From Bacteroidota bacterium (lineage in GTDB: Bacteria > Bacteroidota > Bacteroidia > Chitinophagales > Chitinophagaceae), in NCBI GenBank assembly GCA_018268035.1, contig JAFDXI010000153.1:1-64000 (forward strand): a DNA stretch of 64,000 nt, given 5' to 3'. The translations under genes were made by a program, and so were the position numbers. Shown here piece after piece: positions 18,843 through 28,441 of this stretch (position 1 is the stretch's first letter; each line of letters opens with the position of its first letter). The notes beneath the pieces are model-generated. The model saw only the letters and a list, made by a program, of their open reading frames with translations. It ran no database searches and had not been told where the DNA came from.

Positions 18843-19388
18843 ATGCGTTTAGTGATTGCTTTATTAATATTTTCTGTTTCTGCAAAAGCCCAGTCTTTTT
18901 CTTCATTGGGTACAAATGCTTTTCTGCAAAGGCCGTCTTATTTTCAAAATATTCATTTAAATGACAGCAATAACAACAGCAAGTGGTCATTAACTCACAC
19001 CGCAGCAATTTCAACATCTTATGTTTTTTTCAAAGGTGGCAGTGCTGCAGTAATTGCAGCGCCTTTTACTTTACAATTAAACAGGCAATTAAATAAAAAT
19101 ATATTCGCTTTTGCTGCCGTATCTGCAGCACCTGCCTATATCAATTTTTCTCAAAGGTTCTTATCCACAGATCTCAGTAAGATGCCTCAAAACAAAAATG
19201 CATTTAATGCAAATAATTTTGGATTATATACCAGGTTAGAAGCTGGGCTAATGTATGTGAATGATGCAAAAACATTTTCAATTTCGGGTAGTATAGGTAT
19301 TGAGAGAAGCAATTTTCCAATGTATCCATATAACCAGTTGAATACGTTTAACCCAGCAACAACATTACCTCCCTACAACAGAAGATAA
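18843..19388 (+). CDS. Exported protein of unknown function
   Basis: The 181-residue protein begins with a clear signal peptide (MRLVIALLIFSVSAKAQ), with cleavage predicted after residue 17. The mature part has beta-strand patterns (SLTHTAAISTSYVFFKGG, GLYTRLEAGLMYVND, ISGSIGIERSN) and ends in a Pro/Asn-rich segment (YPYNQLNTFNPATTLPPYNR). This suggests a small outer-membrane or secreted protein. No family recognised. It stands divergent from the DUF6089 barrel gene. Confidence 0.75.
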   Translation: MRLVIALLIFSVSAKAQSFSSLGTNAFLQRPSYFQNIHLNDSNNNSKWSLTHTAAISTSYVFFKGGSAAVIAAPFTLQLNRQLNKNIFAFAAVSAAPAYINFSQRFLSTDLSKMPQNKNAFNANNFGLYTRLEAGLMYVNDAKTFSISGSIGIERSNFPMYPYNQLNTFNPATTLPPYNRR

Positions 19389-19434
19389 TTTTCTACAACA
19401 GGAAAAAACAATAATTCTCCAATACGGAAAGTGA

Positions 19435-20211
19435 TTATTCTTCTTTCAATTCAATCCATACCGGAGCATGATCACTTGATTTTTCCCAACCACGCACGTT
19501 TTTGTCAACACCTGCTGACAACAATCTTTTTTCCAGCTTATCGTTTAATAAAAAATGATCTATTCGCAAACCCGCATTACGTTGATAAGCATTCCTGAAA
19601 TAATCCCAGTAAGTATAAATAGTTTCATCAGGATATAATTTTCTCAGTGCGTCTGTCCATCCCTGCTTCAGCAGATGTTGAAAAGCTGCTCTTGTTTCAG
19701 GGCGGAATAAAGCGTCATCCACCCATCGTTCAGGTTTATATACATCTTGTTCATCAGGGATTACATTATAATCCCCTGTAAGCACTACCGGTTTGCCCGA
19801 TGCCTGCAAAGTAGCTGTATGTTGTATAAAACGATCCATCCATCTCAACTTATAATCAAATTTGGGACCCGGTGCAGGGTTGCCATTTGGCAAATACAAA
19901 CAACCAATAACTATATTGTTTATCGTAGCTTCAAGATAACGACTTTGTTCATCCTGATCATCGCCTGGCAAAATCCTCCTAATTTCAGTAGCGGGTCCAC
20001 CTTTTGACAAAATAGCAATTCCATTCCAGCTTTTTTGTCCATGCCATAATGCATGATAACCTGCAGCATTGATGGCATCCAAAGGAAATCTTTCCTGCGG
20101 TGCTTTTAACTCCTGCAAACAGGCAACATCGGGTGATGTTTCGTGTAACCATTGTAATAATACGGGCAGGTGGCCGTTTACACCATTTACATTATATGTG
20201 GCAATTCTCAA
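19435..20211 (-). CDS. xth: Exodeoxyribonuclease III / AP endonuclease
   Basis: This cytoplasmic base-excision-repair enzyme cuts DNA at abasic sites and degrades 3' ends. The 258-residue protein shows the exonuclease III catalytic set: RIATYNVNGVNG (Asn7), ACLQELKAP (metal-binding Glu), the TGDYNVIPDEQDVYKP loop (Asp and Asn), YTYWDYFRNAYQRNAGLRID, and SDHAPVWIEL (final Asp-His). Length and order are normal for the family. It is a single gene convergent with the exported protein to its left. Confidence 0.95.
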   Translation of the reverse strand: MRIATYNVNGVNGHLPVLLQWLHETSPDVACLQELKAPQERFPLDAINAAGYHALWHGQKSWNGIAILSKGGPATEIRRILPGDDQDEQSRYLEATINNIVIGCLYLPNGNPAPGPKFDYKLRWMDRFIQHTATLQASGKPVVLTGDYNVIPDEQDVYKPERWVDDALFRPETRAAFQHLLKQGWTDALRKLYPDETIYTYWDYFRNAYQRNAGLRIDHFLLNDKLEKRLLSAGVDKNVRGWEKSSDHAPVWIELKEE

Positions 20212-20320
20212 GGTTGTGAAATTTTATGCGTTTGCGTTTATTTAAACAACTACCATTTCAACCATTTTGCTGAACCAGGTATTTATCAAAAATATTTTTA
20301 GCACATCTATATAAAAAAAC

Positions 20321-21871
20321 TTATTGCATTATTGCCGCATAAGCATTCAGTTTACCATATCCATAATTTTTATTCTTGGCAGGATAAGCGCTTGCAGTTG
20401 TAGTAAGCCTGTTCAATATTTGTTCCCTTGTTTCTGATGGATGTGCAGACCAAACCAAGGCTGCAATACCAGCAGAAGTGGATGTAGCAACAGATGAACC
20501 ACCAACAGTTGAAGGCACATCACCGCTAATTGCATTACAAATAGGATGGCCTTTATCACTAGATTTTTCCATCACTATTACAAAATCTATTTGTTTGCCT
20601 TTATGACAATCTGAGCATGCAGTAAGTTTGTCTTTATTTTTTACACCGGTTATTGCTTCAACAGTTGGTAAAGTTGCCGGGAAAACCACACCCCACCATG
20701 AAGTATAATCTGTAGATGTACCACCAGCACAAAACATCAGTTTACCTTTTCCATAAGCGTAGTTGATAGCATCTTTTATTTGTGAAGAACCTGTGATACG
20801 GCCTACACTCATACTGGTAATTTTTACAGAAGGATCATCAGCAGCATTGGTGTAAGCATCAGATACGCCTTTAATTTCATCTCCGCCGTCAATAATCACA
20901 TCATTGACTGCTTTACAAATGATGAGGCTGCTGTTATATGCAACACCACATGAATTACCATCAGTACAACGCGGTGCAGTAGCTGTGCTGCTCATTGCTG
21001 TGCCATGTCCGCAATCATCATCAGCATTGGAAGCTCCGGGCAAAGTAACCATCTTCTGAATGGTTCTGCCTGAAGAATATCCCTGATTAAAATTGCTGTT
21101 CATGTTATCCTGATCCGGGCTGACACCTGTATCAATCACCATAATTTTCATGCCTGTGCCAGTGCTCACATTCCAGGCCTGCGGGATATTATGATAGGTA
21201 TAATTCCAGGATTGTTTGGCACCGGGTAAAATATTGACATAATCATCACCTTCAATTAAATTAGGGTCACCCACATAACCACCGCATCCACTACCACCTG
21301 ATATACTTTGTTCAAGCTGATTATATAAAACAGCATCATAGTTTTCAGGCTCATAGCTCATCGGTTCCACATATCGTATCAGGTTGCTTCTGCGTAATAA
21401 TTTTATCGTATTAAAATTGTCTATCCTCACATCTATCACCGGCAATTTAAATTCTTTCCATACTTCCACATTATCTGCTGTTAATTTGGGCTGCATTGCT
21501 TTTTCTTCCTGTAATATCAACTGAATCACCTGTGATTTTACCTGTTTCCATTTTGCATCGCTGATATGAATCTGGCTTAACCGCTGATCAACATTTTTTT
21601 CATCAGCAGGTTGATAGCCCACTGATACAAGATGATCTTTACTATGCATCACGGCACTGTAAATTGTAAGGTCTGATGCATCATTCCAGTTGAATGAGCC
21701 TGTACTCTCAATGCTTTGTTTGATGATAGCATTTATTTGCTGAGGAGTTTGTATTTGCACTTGTCTTGCATCGCTTGTTATGGATGCACTTATTTGATCA
21801 CTGTTGGATGTTTTTGTACAGGCACTAAAAAAAACTGTACCTGACAACAAAGCAATAAATAATCTTTTCAT
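20321..21871 (-). CDS. Exported S8 (subtilisin-like) serine peptidase, lipoprotein
   Basis: The 516-residue protein begins with a lipoprotein signal (FFSAC, Cys18), followed by a prodomain-like region (about 40-180) and a subtilase domain. The catalytic triad is visible: Asp247 in VIDTGV, His289 in DCGHGTAMSS and Ser460 in GGSSVATSTSAG. At the oxyanion-hole position, usually Asn in AAGN, the sequence reads CAGGTS, so Gly replaces the Asn (about residue 384). The domain is Cys-rich (CGG, DDCG, CTDGNSC, CSDCHKG). It is probably an outer-membrane or surface peptidase; the missing Asn may lower activity. It stands alone. Confidence 0.88.
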   Translation of the reverse strand: MKRLFIALLSGTVFFSACTKTSNSDQISASITSDARQVQIQTPQQINAIIKQSIESTGSFNWNDASDLTIYSAVMHSKDHLVSVGYQPADEKNVDQRLSQIHISDAKWKQVKSQVIQLILQEEKAMQPKLTADNVEVWKEFKLPVIDVRIDNFNTIKLLRRSNLIRYVEPMSYEPENYDAVLYNQLEQSISGGSGCGGYVGDPNLIEGDDYVNILPGAKQSWNYTYHNIPQAWNVSTGTGMKIMVIDTGVSPDQDNMNSNFNQGYSSGRTIQKMVTLPGASNADDDCGHGTAMSSTATAPRCTDGNSCGVAYNSSLIICKAVNDVIIDGGDEIKGVSDAYTNAADDPSVKITSMSVGRITGSSQIKDAINYAYGKGKLMFCAGGTSTDYTSWWGVVFPATLPTVEAITGVKNKDKLTACSDCHKGKQIDFVIVMEKSSDKGHPICNAISGDVPSTVGGSSVATSTSAGIAALVWSAHPSETREQILNRLTTTASAYPAKNKNYGYGKLNAYAAIMQ

Positions 21872-22212
21872 AGTTTCATTTTTTAATAGTCTTCAAAAAT
21901 TACCCTAAAATTTTTATAGGCATTTCAAACAATAAGTTTTAAGATGAGAGCAGTTATTGAAGAAGAAAGTTAGAGGAATTTCAGCAAAGCAAAAAATAAG
22001 GTTTATGTTGAAGGAAGCCATCAATAAAATTTCAGGGAAGCAAAAAAATCCGGAAAAAAGAAAACCAAATGCCGTGAATGATTAGGTATTCTTTGTACGA
22101 GACATTAAAAAACCGGTACTAACAAATTATTTTATAAACCATTTCATGAGGCAAGGATTATGTAGTAATTGCTAAATGTTTACTTTTGCCGCAACAAGCA
22201 AGGATTTTTTTC
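21872..22212 (+). promoter_or_regulatory. Intergenic region with a -7 box for the DUF151 gene
   Basis: This 341-nt spacer separates two divergent genes. TACTTTTG at 22181-22188 is an exact TAnnTTTG box 24 nt before the start at 22213; no good -33 TTG is present at the usual distance. The rest is AT-rich with no gene or RNA recognised. Confidence 0.4.
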
Positions 22213-22800
22213 ATGAAGAAAATAGAACTCGAAATTGTTGCCCTCTCGCATAGTATAACCCAAACGCATTCTTATGCAGTAGTGCTGGGTGAAGTAAACG
22301 GTTTGAGGAGGCTGCCCATCGTGATTGGTGGCTTTGAGGCGCAGGCAATTGCTGTAGCCCTGGAACGAATGCAACCAAGCCGTCCGCTTACACATGATTT
22401 GATGAAAAATTTTATGTATGCCTTTAATGTGGAGTTAATGGAAATTATTATTAACGATCTGCAGGAAGGCATTTTTTATTCAAAGTTGGTTTGCGTAAAC
22501 GAACATGACACTGTTGAGATTGACAGTCGTACCAGTGATGCGCTTGCTTTGGCTGTTCGATTTGGATGCCCCATTTATACTTATGAAAACATTCTTGAAA
22601 ACGCTGGCATATTAATGGAAGATGAAGGCAAAAAAAGCAAAGCCGATATCCCTGTGCAGGACCCGGCACCTGCTTCTGGCTACCAGGACCTAAGCAGGAT
22701 GAGCCTTGAAGATTTACAAAAACTACTGAATGATGTGTTGGAACATGAAGATTATATCCGTGCAATTGAGATAAGGGATGAAATCAATAAACGGAAATAA
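22213..22800 (+). CDS. Bifunctional nuclease (DUF151) family protein with C-terminal UVR motif
   Basis: From ATG 22213 the protein has 195 residues. The N-terminal DUF151 domain (about 1-130) has LPIVIGGFEAQAIAVALER, RPLTHDLMKNFM, and the DSRTSDALALAVRFGCPIY motif. The C-terminal part (about 155-195) has LEDLQKLLNDVLEHEDYIRA and IEIRDEINKRK, a UvrB/UvrC-type helical hairpin. This fusion is common in Bacteroidota. Some plant members cut DNA and RNA; the bacterial role is unclear. A TTG at 22186 would extend the frame but overlaps the predicted -7 box, so the ATG is preferred. Confidence 0.88.
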   Translation: MKKIELEIVALSHSITQTHSYAVVLGEVNGLRRLPIVIGGFEAQAIAVALERMQPSRPLTHDLMKNFMYAFNVELMEIIINDLQEGIFYSKLVCVNEHDTVEIDSRTSDALALAVRFGCPIYTYENILENAGILMEDEGKKSKADIPVQDPAPASGYQDLSRMSLEDLQKLLNDVLEHEDYIRAIEIRDEINKRK

Positions 22801-22883
22801 AATTATTGTTGCATGTTTCATTTATTGATAAATAATCGGATTCAATTTTTTAAACCACTCTTCATTACCAAATATCAACTGCA

Positions 22884-23705
22884 TTGATAGCGTTCCCTAA
22901 TTGTAAGATCAATCTTGGTTTAAACATTCTTGAAAAACGAGATGATGGTTATCATAACCTTGAAACTATTTTTTATCCGCTTGCATTAAAAGATATGCTT
23001 GAGTTGATTAGCTCTGATGATTCATCAAAAGAATATGAACTACATCTTTCCGGTTTTTCAATTGACACAAGTGAACACAAAAATCTCTGTGTGCAAGCCT
23101 ATCAATTATTAAAGAAAGATTTCCCCGCTTTGCCACCTGTAAAAATTTATTTACACAAAACAATTCCTCTTGGCGCCGGGCTCGGTGGTGGCAGTGCTGA
23201 TGGCGCATTCATGCTAATGTTGCTTAATGAAAAATTTCATCTGCATATTTCACAACAAATGCTGATGCAATATGCCCTGCAGTTAGGCAGTGATTGCCCA
23301 TTTTTTATCCTGAACCAGCCATGTTTTGCACAACAACGTGGAGAGCAATTGACTCCTGTTGAAATCAATCTTTCCAATCATTCAATAGTACTTGTAAATC
23401 CACGCATACATGTGGATACAGGGTGGGCTTTTTCACAGGCGACATTTAGTGCAGGTAGTAACCTTCAACAACTCATGACAGAACCAATTCAGAACTGGAA
23501 AGAAAAAATGACCAACGATTTCGAAGAACCTGTTTTCAATAAATATCCATTAATACAAAAAATAAAAGAACAGTTATATAATATTGGTGCGATTTATGCT
23601 TCCATGAGCGGCAGCGGAAGTACAGTGTTCGGGATTTTTTCAAAGAATACAACCATTGACACATCAGTTTTCCCATCAACATATTTTATACAGGTGATGA
23701 ACTAA
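22884..23705 (+). CDS. ispE: 4-diphosphocytidyl-2-C-methyl-D-erythritol kinase
   Basis: IspE phosphorylates CDP-methylerythritol in the MEP route to isoprenoids. The 273-residue GHMP kinase has FPNCKINLGLNI at its start, the ATP loop IPLGAGLGGGSADGAFML (about 92-109), DCPFFILNQPCFAQQRGE and the C-terminal SMSGSGSTVFGIF. The start is a TTG at 22884 (read as MIAFPN); the upstream codons in this frame hold no ATG and the family begins exactly here. It follows the DUF151 gene by 83 nt, perhaps in the same transcript. Confidence 0.95.
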   Translation: MIAFPNCKINLGLNILEKRDDGYHNLETIFYPLALKDMLELISSDDSSKEYELHLSGFSIDTSEHKNLCVQAYQLLKKDFPALPPVKIYLHKTIPLGAGLGGGSADGAFMLMLLNEKFHLHISQQMLMQYALQLGSDCPFFILNQPCFAQQRGEQLTPVEINLSNHSIVLVNPRIHVDTGWAFSQATFSAGSNLQQLMTEPIQNWKEKMTNDFEEPVFNKYPLIQKIKEQLYNIGAIYASMSGSGSTVFGIFSKNTTIDTSVFPSTYFIQVMN

Positions 23706-23723
23706 AATTTATGTGTAATTATT

Positions 23724-23755
23724 TTTGTGTAATTATTACACATTACATATTTTCG
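23724..23755 (+). promoter_or_regulatory. Predicted malQ promoter overlapped by a palindrome
   Basis: TTTG (23724-23727) and TATTTTCG (23748-23755) are 20 nt apart and fit the Bacteroidota promoter with one mismatch. A perfect 17-nt palindrome, TGTGTAATTATTACACA (23726-23742), fills the space between the boxes, where a bound repressor would block RNA polymerase. A partial copy (ATGTGTAATTAT) lies at 23711-23722. The regulator is unknown. The palindrome could instead be a weak terminator for ispE. Confidence 0.5.
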
Positions 23756-23812
23756 CTTAGCCATATATTGCTTGTATAACCTCAAATTTTTTAATTTCTA
23801 AATTTCAATTAG

Positions 23813-26800
23813 TTGGCAACCGAGCAACAACATAAGATATCGCATAAGAATAATGCAAAAGTTTCAGATGAATCATCATCCATCTCCAATGGTATGGATG
23901 TTAATCCTGAAATATTAGAGCCTGGTGTGGAAGATGAAAGCAATGCTGCTGATAAGAAAAAAAATACTTCGAAAAATAAAGGAATAGCAAAATCAACAGA
24001 AAAAAAAGTTGCTTCAAAAAAGCCGGCTAAAAAAACCGCTACCAAAACAAAAAAGAGTAATGCAGTTGTATCAACACCCAACTCTGGTGTTATGAAAAAG
24101 AGTACAACGAAAAAAATAGTTGGCGCCAAAATAACCAAACTTATTTTTCAATTAAGATTTCATACAAAACCGGGCGAGTCATTATTTGTTTTGGGTAATC
24201 ATGCTTTGTTGGGAAATAATAACAGTGATAAAGCAGTGCCACTACAGTATTTAAATGAAGCAAGCTGGGTAGTTTCCATTGATCTGGATGCTGCCACTGT
24301 TCCGGCAGAAGGTATTAAATACAATTACTTTTTAAAAACTGCTGACAACCCTGTTATTTATGATTGGGGTAATGACAAAGTATTGAAGCCTGATCATTTT
24401 ATTTATGAAGAAATATTAATTTCTGATGCATGGAACCATGCAGGGTATTACAACAATGCATTTTATACAGAACCATTTCAAAATGTATTGTTGAAAAAAA
24501 ATTTTACTGAAACAAAATCCAATCAACATAAAAATTATACACACCTGTTTAAAGTTAAAGCTCCTTTATTAAAAAAAGGAGAAACAGTTTGTCTGTTGGG
24601 TTCAGCAAAAGAAACAGGAGGATGGGATGAAACAAAACCAGTAATATTAAACAGGCCTCAGGATGAAGAATTTCACAGCGTTAAATTAAATCTTGCCAAA
24701 GCTGACCTGCCTATTATGTACAAATATGGTGTATATGATACTGCAAATAAAAAATTCCTTCGTTATGAAGACGGCAACAATCGCATTTTATTTCATGCAC
24801 ATGCAGCAGCAAAAAATAAAATCACTATCATCAATGATGGTTTTATTGCATTGCCAGATAATGCATGGAAAGGCGCAGGAGTCTCAATACCTGTGTTTAG
24901 TTTGAGAAGTAAAAACAGTTGGGGTGTGGGTGAATTTACAGATATCAAATTATTGGTTGACTGGGCTAAAAAGACAGGTTTGCAATTAATACAATTATTG
25001 CCTGTCAACGACACCAATGCCACATCCACCTGGCTGGATTCTTATCCTTATGCAGCCATATCGGCATTTGCATTACATCCAATGTATCTCAACCTTGATG
25101 CAATAGCTTCAGAGAATAATAAGAAATTGTTAGATGTTGCTATTAAAGAAAAAGAAAAGTTGAACGGTTTGGATAAAGTGGATTATGAGGCCGTCAATAA
25201 ACTGAAATGGAAGTTAATTGAACAATTATACCAGGCACAAAAAAAAGCAACACTGGCATCTGCAGACTATAAAAACTTTTTCAATAAAAATAAGCATTGG
25301 TTAATCCCTTATGCTGCATTTTGTTTTTTCAGAGATAAGTATAAAACTGCAGATTTTAATCTTTGGAAAACCCACAAAATATATCGTGCAGAAAATGCTG
25401 CTGCATTATTTGACAATACTGAAACAGCAGATAAAGTTTCATTACATTGTTTTGTTCAATATCATTTACATCTTCAATTACTGGAAGCAGCAACGTATGC
25501 ACATGAAAACGGTATCATAATAAAAGGCGACATACCTATTGGAATTTACAGGTATGGATCAGATGCTTGGCAGATGCCCACCATCTATCACATGGATATG
25601 CAGGCAGGCGCACCACCTGATGGCTTTACTGCAGCAGGTCAGAACTGGGGATTCCCTACTTACAACTGGGAGCAAATGGAAGCCGATGGTTATACATGGT
25701 GGCGCAACCGTTTTAAACAAATGAGTTATTATTTTGATGCATTCAGGATTGATCACATCCTCGGTTTTTTCCGCATCTGGAGTGTACCTATCCATTCTGT
25801 TGAAGGCATCATGGGACACTTTGAACCTGCCATACCTTTGCACGTTCATGAGTTTAATCAAAGAAATATCTGGTTTGATTTTAACCGATATACAAAACCT
25901 TTTATTACAGACCAGGTTTTACAGGAACTTGTTGGTGATGATATAGATTATTTCAAAGAAAATTTCCTGTCATCTGACGATAATGGGAATTATTCTTTGC
26001 GACAAGAATTTTCAACACAAAGAAAAGTTGAAAATTATTTCTTTGTTACTGAAGCAACAGAACACAATAAGAAGATCAAGCAACAACTGTTTAATCTTTT
26101 ATCCAACGTTATATTGTTTGAAGTTGCCGGAACAAATGGACAACAATTCCATTTCAGGTTTGCCATTGATAGAACAACATCATTTCGAAATCTTGATCAA
26201 CATACACAAAACCAGTTAAGTGAATTATATGTTGATTATTTTTTCCGTCGTCAGGATAATTTATGGATGAAAGAAGCAATGCAAAAATTGCCGGCATTAA
26301 AACGGGCTACAAACATGCTGGTGTGTGGTGAAGATCTCGGGCTGGTACCGGGTTGTGTGCCTGAAGTGATGAAGCAATTAGGTCTGTTGAGCTTAGAGAT
26401 CCAACGCATGCCCAAACACTCTGACCGTGAATTTTTTCATCCTAATGATGCACCTTATTTAAGCGTGGTAACACCTTCAACTCACGACATGAGTACAATC
26501 CGTGAATGGTGGGAAGAAGACAGGGCAAAAACACAACGATTTTTTAATTATGAATTAGGGCAATGGGGCGATGCACCACATTTTTGTGAGCCATGGATAA
26601 ACCGTACAATCATTATTCAACATTTATATTCGCCTGCAATGTGGAGCATTTTCCAGATGCAGGATATTTTAGGTATGAGTAAAAAACTCAGGCGGGAAAA
26701 CCCGTATGAAGAGCGCATCAACAACCCGCCAATACCAAAGTATTATTGGCGATACAGAATGCATTTATTTTTAGAAGACCTGTTAGATGCAGATGATTTT

Positions 26801-26848
26801 AATGATGAACTGCACGGACACATACAGGCTTGCGGAAGGACCCATTAA
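23813..26848 (+). CDS. malQ: 4-alpha-glucanotransferase, DPE2-like with two CBM20 domains
   Basis: This enzyme transfers glucosyl or maltosyl units between alpha-1,4-glucans in glycogen or maltose use. The 1011-residue protein has a Lys/Ala/Thr-rich tail (about 1-105), two CBM20 starch-binding domains (about 107-195 and 243-330; SLFVLGNHALLGNN and VCLLGSAKETGGWDE), then the GH77 domain. Catalytic landmarks are FRIDHILGFFRIW (Asp, about 646), VCGEDLGLVPG (Glu, about 839) and STHDMSTIREWWEED (about 888-902). Its wording matches the plant DPE2 type. The start is uncertain: the frame opens at TTG 23813, and in-frame ATGs at codons 28 and 93 are alternatives. GH30 follows after 19 nt. Confidence 0.93.
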   Translation: MATEQQHKISHKNNAKVSDESSSISNGMDVNPEILEPGVEDESNAADKKKNTSKNKGIAKSTEKKVASKKPAKKTATKTKKSNAVVSTPNSGVMKKSTTKKIVGAKITKLIFQLRFHTKPGESLFVLGNHALLGNNNSDKAVPLQYLNEASWVVSIDLDAATVPAEGIKYNYFLKTADNPVIYDWGNDKVLKPDHFIYEEILISDAWNHAGYYNNAFYTEPFQNVLLKKNFTETKSNQHKNYTHLFKVKAPLLKKGETVCLLGSAKETGGWDETKPVILNRPQDEEFHSVKLNLAKADLPIMYKYGVYDTANKKFLRYEDGNNRILFHAHAAAKNKITIINDGFIALPDNAWKGAGVSIPVFSLRSKNSWGVGEFTDIKLLVDWAKKTGLQLIQLLPVNDTNATSTWLDSYPYAAISAFALHPMYLNLDAIASENNKKLLDVAIKEKEKLNGLDKVDYEAVNKLKWKLIEQLYQAQKKATLASADYKNFFNKNKHWLIPYAAFCFFRDKYKTADFNLWKTHKIYRAENAAALFDNTETADKVSLHCFVQYHLHLQLLEAATYAHENGIIIKGDIPIGIYRYGSDAWQMPTIYHMDMQAGAPPDGFTAAGQNWGFPTYNWEQMEADGYTWWRNRFKQMSYYFDAFRIDHILGFFRIWSVPIHSVEGIMGHFEPAIPLHVHEFNQRNIWFDFNRYTKPFITDQVLQELVGDDIDYFKENFLSSDDNGNYSLRQEFSTQRKVENYFFVTEATEHNKKIKQQLFNLLSNVILFEVAGTNGQQFHFRFAIDRTTSFRNLDQHTQNQLSELYVDYFFRRQDNLWMKEAMQKLPALKRATNMLVCGEDLGLVPGCVPEVMKQLGLLSLEIQRMPKHSDREFFHPNDAPYLSVVTPSTHDMSTIREWWEEDRAKTQRFFNYELGQWGDAPHFCEPWINRTIIIQHLYSPAMWSIFQMQDILGMSKKLRRENPYEERINNPPIPKYYWRYRMHLFLEDLLDADDFNDELHGHIQACGRTH

Positions 26849-26867
26849 ACTAAATCTTCATCAGCAC

Positions 26868-28322
26868 ATGAAAAAAATAATTGCCCTGATTATTGCCTCG
26901 ACTATCTCATTTTCAATGATCAATTGTTCCAAAGGAAATGACATAAGCAATACACCAGGCAGTAACGATACGACTACAACACCGCCATCTACAAACATCC
27001 CTGTTGAATACTGGATTACAAAAAAAGATCAGAGTGCATTATTGCAAAAACAAACGGCAGCGCTTTCTTTTTCTAACAAAGCCGGCAATAATACAATCAC
27101 TGTTGATTCAACACAGACATACCAGGATATTGATGGCTTTGGTTACACATTAACCGGTGGCAGTGCTTATGTAATCAATCAATATTTATCAGCAGAAAAA
27201 CAATCTACCCTTTTACAAGAACTTTTCGGAAATAGCGATGATGATATCGGCGTAAGTTACCTGCGTATCAGCATTGGTGCTTCAGATTTGAATGCATCAG
27301 TGTATAGTTATGATGATATGCCTGCAGGTGAAACTGATACTAATCTTGATCACTTTGACATCAGTATGGAACAAACAGACTTCCTGCCGGTGCTGAAAGA
27401 AATTTTGTCTATCAACCCATCTATAAAAATTGTTGCCACACCATGGTCGGCACCGGCCTGGATGAAAGACAACAACAGTAGTGCAAACGGTAGTTTAAAA
27501 ACTGAATATTATAGTGTGTATGCCAACTATTTTGTGAAGTATATACAGGCGATGAAAAATGAAGGCATCACAATTGATGCTGTTACACCTCAGAATGAAC
27601 CACTGAATGGCAACAACAATCCGAGTATGGTAATGACTGCTGAGCAGGAAAGGGATTTTATAAAAGAATATTTAGGCCCTGCTTTCGCTAATGCCGGCAT
27701 CACTACGAAAATTATAGTATATGATCACAATTGTGATATGCCGCAATACCCGTTGACCATTTTACAGGATGCAGATGCTGCAAAATATGTTGATGGCTCT
27801 GCCTTTCATTTATATGCAGGCGACATCAGTGCATTATCAACAGTACATAGCAGCTATCCTGATAAGAATATTTATTTTACTGAACAGTTTACTTCTTCAA
27901 CAGGTGATTTTGGTGGCGACCTTGACTGGCACTTAAAAAATGTAATTATTGGTTCAATGCGCAACTGGAGCAGGAATGCACTTGAATGGAACCTCGCCAA
28001 TGATCCTGCTTATAATCCACATACCAATGGTGGATGCACAGAATGCAAAGGGGCATTGACAATAGGGAGTAATGATATCAAAAGAAATGTTGCTTACTAT
28101 ATTATTGCGCATGCATCTAAGTTTGTGCAACCTGGTTCTGTAAGAATTGCTTCCAACATGCAGGGATCACTGAACAACGTTGCCTTTTTAAGGCCAGATA
28201 AAAAGAAAGTATTGATTGTAGAAAATGATGGCAAAGACACACAATCTTTCAGTATATCTTTTAATGGAAAGTATGCCACTACTTCTTTACCTGCAGGTGC
28301 AGTAGGCACTTATGTGTGGTAA
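26868..28322 (+). CDS. GH30-family glycoside hydrolase, lipoprotein
   Basis: From ATG 26868 the protein has 484 residues. The lipoprotein signal ends MINC (Cys19) and is followed by a Thr/Pro/Ser-rich linker. The catalytic barrel is GH30-like (glucosylceramidase / endo-beta-1,6-glucanase group): QDIDGFGYTLTGGSAYVI, ATPWSAPAWMKDNNS, the acid/base Glu in VTPQNEPL (about 244) and the nucleophile Glu in IYFTEQFTSS (about 339). A C-terminal beta domain ends LPAGAVGTYVW. It is probably surface-anchored and acts on beta-glucan or a similar polymer. The frame extends upstream into malQ, but the signal peptide fixes the start. Confidence 0.92.
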   Translation: MKKIIALIIASTISFSMINCSKGNDISNTPGSNDTTTTPPSTNIPVEYWITKKDQSALLQKQTAALSFSNKAGNNTITVDSTQTYQDIDGFGYTLTGGSAYVINQYLSAEKQSTLLQELFGNSDDDIGVSYLRISIGASDLNASVYSYDDMPAGETDTNLDHFDISMEQTDFLPVLKEILSINPSIKIVATPWSAPAWMKDNNSSANGSLKTEYYSVYANYFVKYIQAMKNEGITIDAVTPQNEPLNGNNNPSMVMTAEQERDFIKEYLGPAFANAGITTKIIVYDHNCDMPQYPLTILQDADAAKYVDGSAFHLYAGDISALSTVHSSYPDKNIYFTEQFTSSTGDFGGDLDWHLKNVIIGSMRNWSRNALEWNLANDPAYNPHTNGGCTECKGALTIGSNDIKRNVAYYIIAHASKFVQPGSVRIASNMQGSLNNVAFLRPDKKKVLIVENDGKDTQSFSISFNGKYATTSLPAGAVGTYVW

Positions 28323-28342
28323 TTTGTGAAACGATGTAATCA

Positions 28343-28376
28343 TTTGCTACCAGCAGCAAAATCAATATTATTTTTG
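28343..28376 (+). promoter_or_regulatory. Possible promoter for the P1 peptidase gene
   Basis: TATTTTTG (28369-28376) matches the -7 box exactly, and TTTG (28343-28346) lies 22 nt upstream, slightly longer than usual spacing. The leader would be about 60 nt. Confidence 0.35.
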
Positions 28377-28441
28377 CAATAATGATTGCCTGGCATTATT
28401 TCATACATCCTGTTTTCATCTAGTTTTATCAAAAGCTGTTT

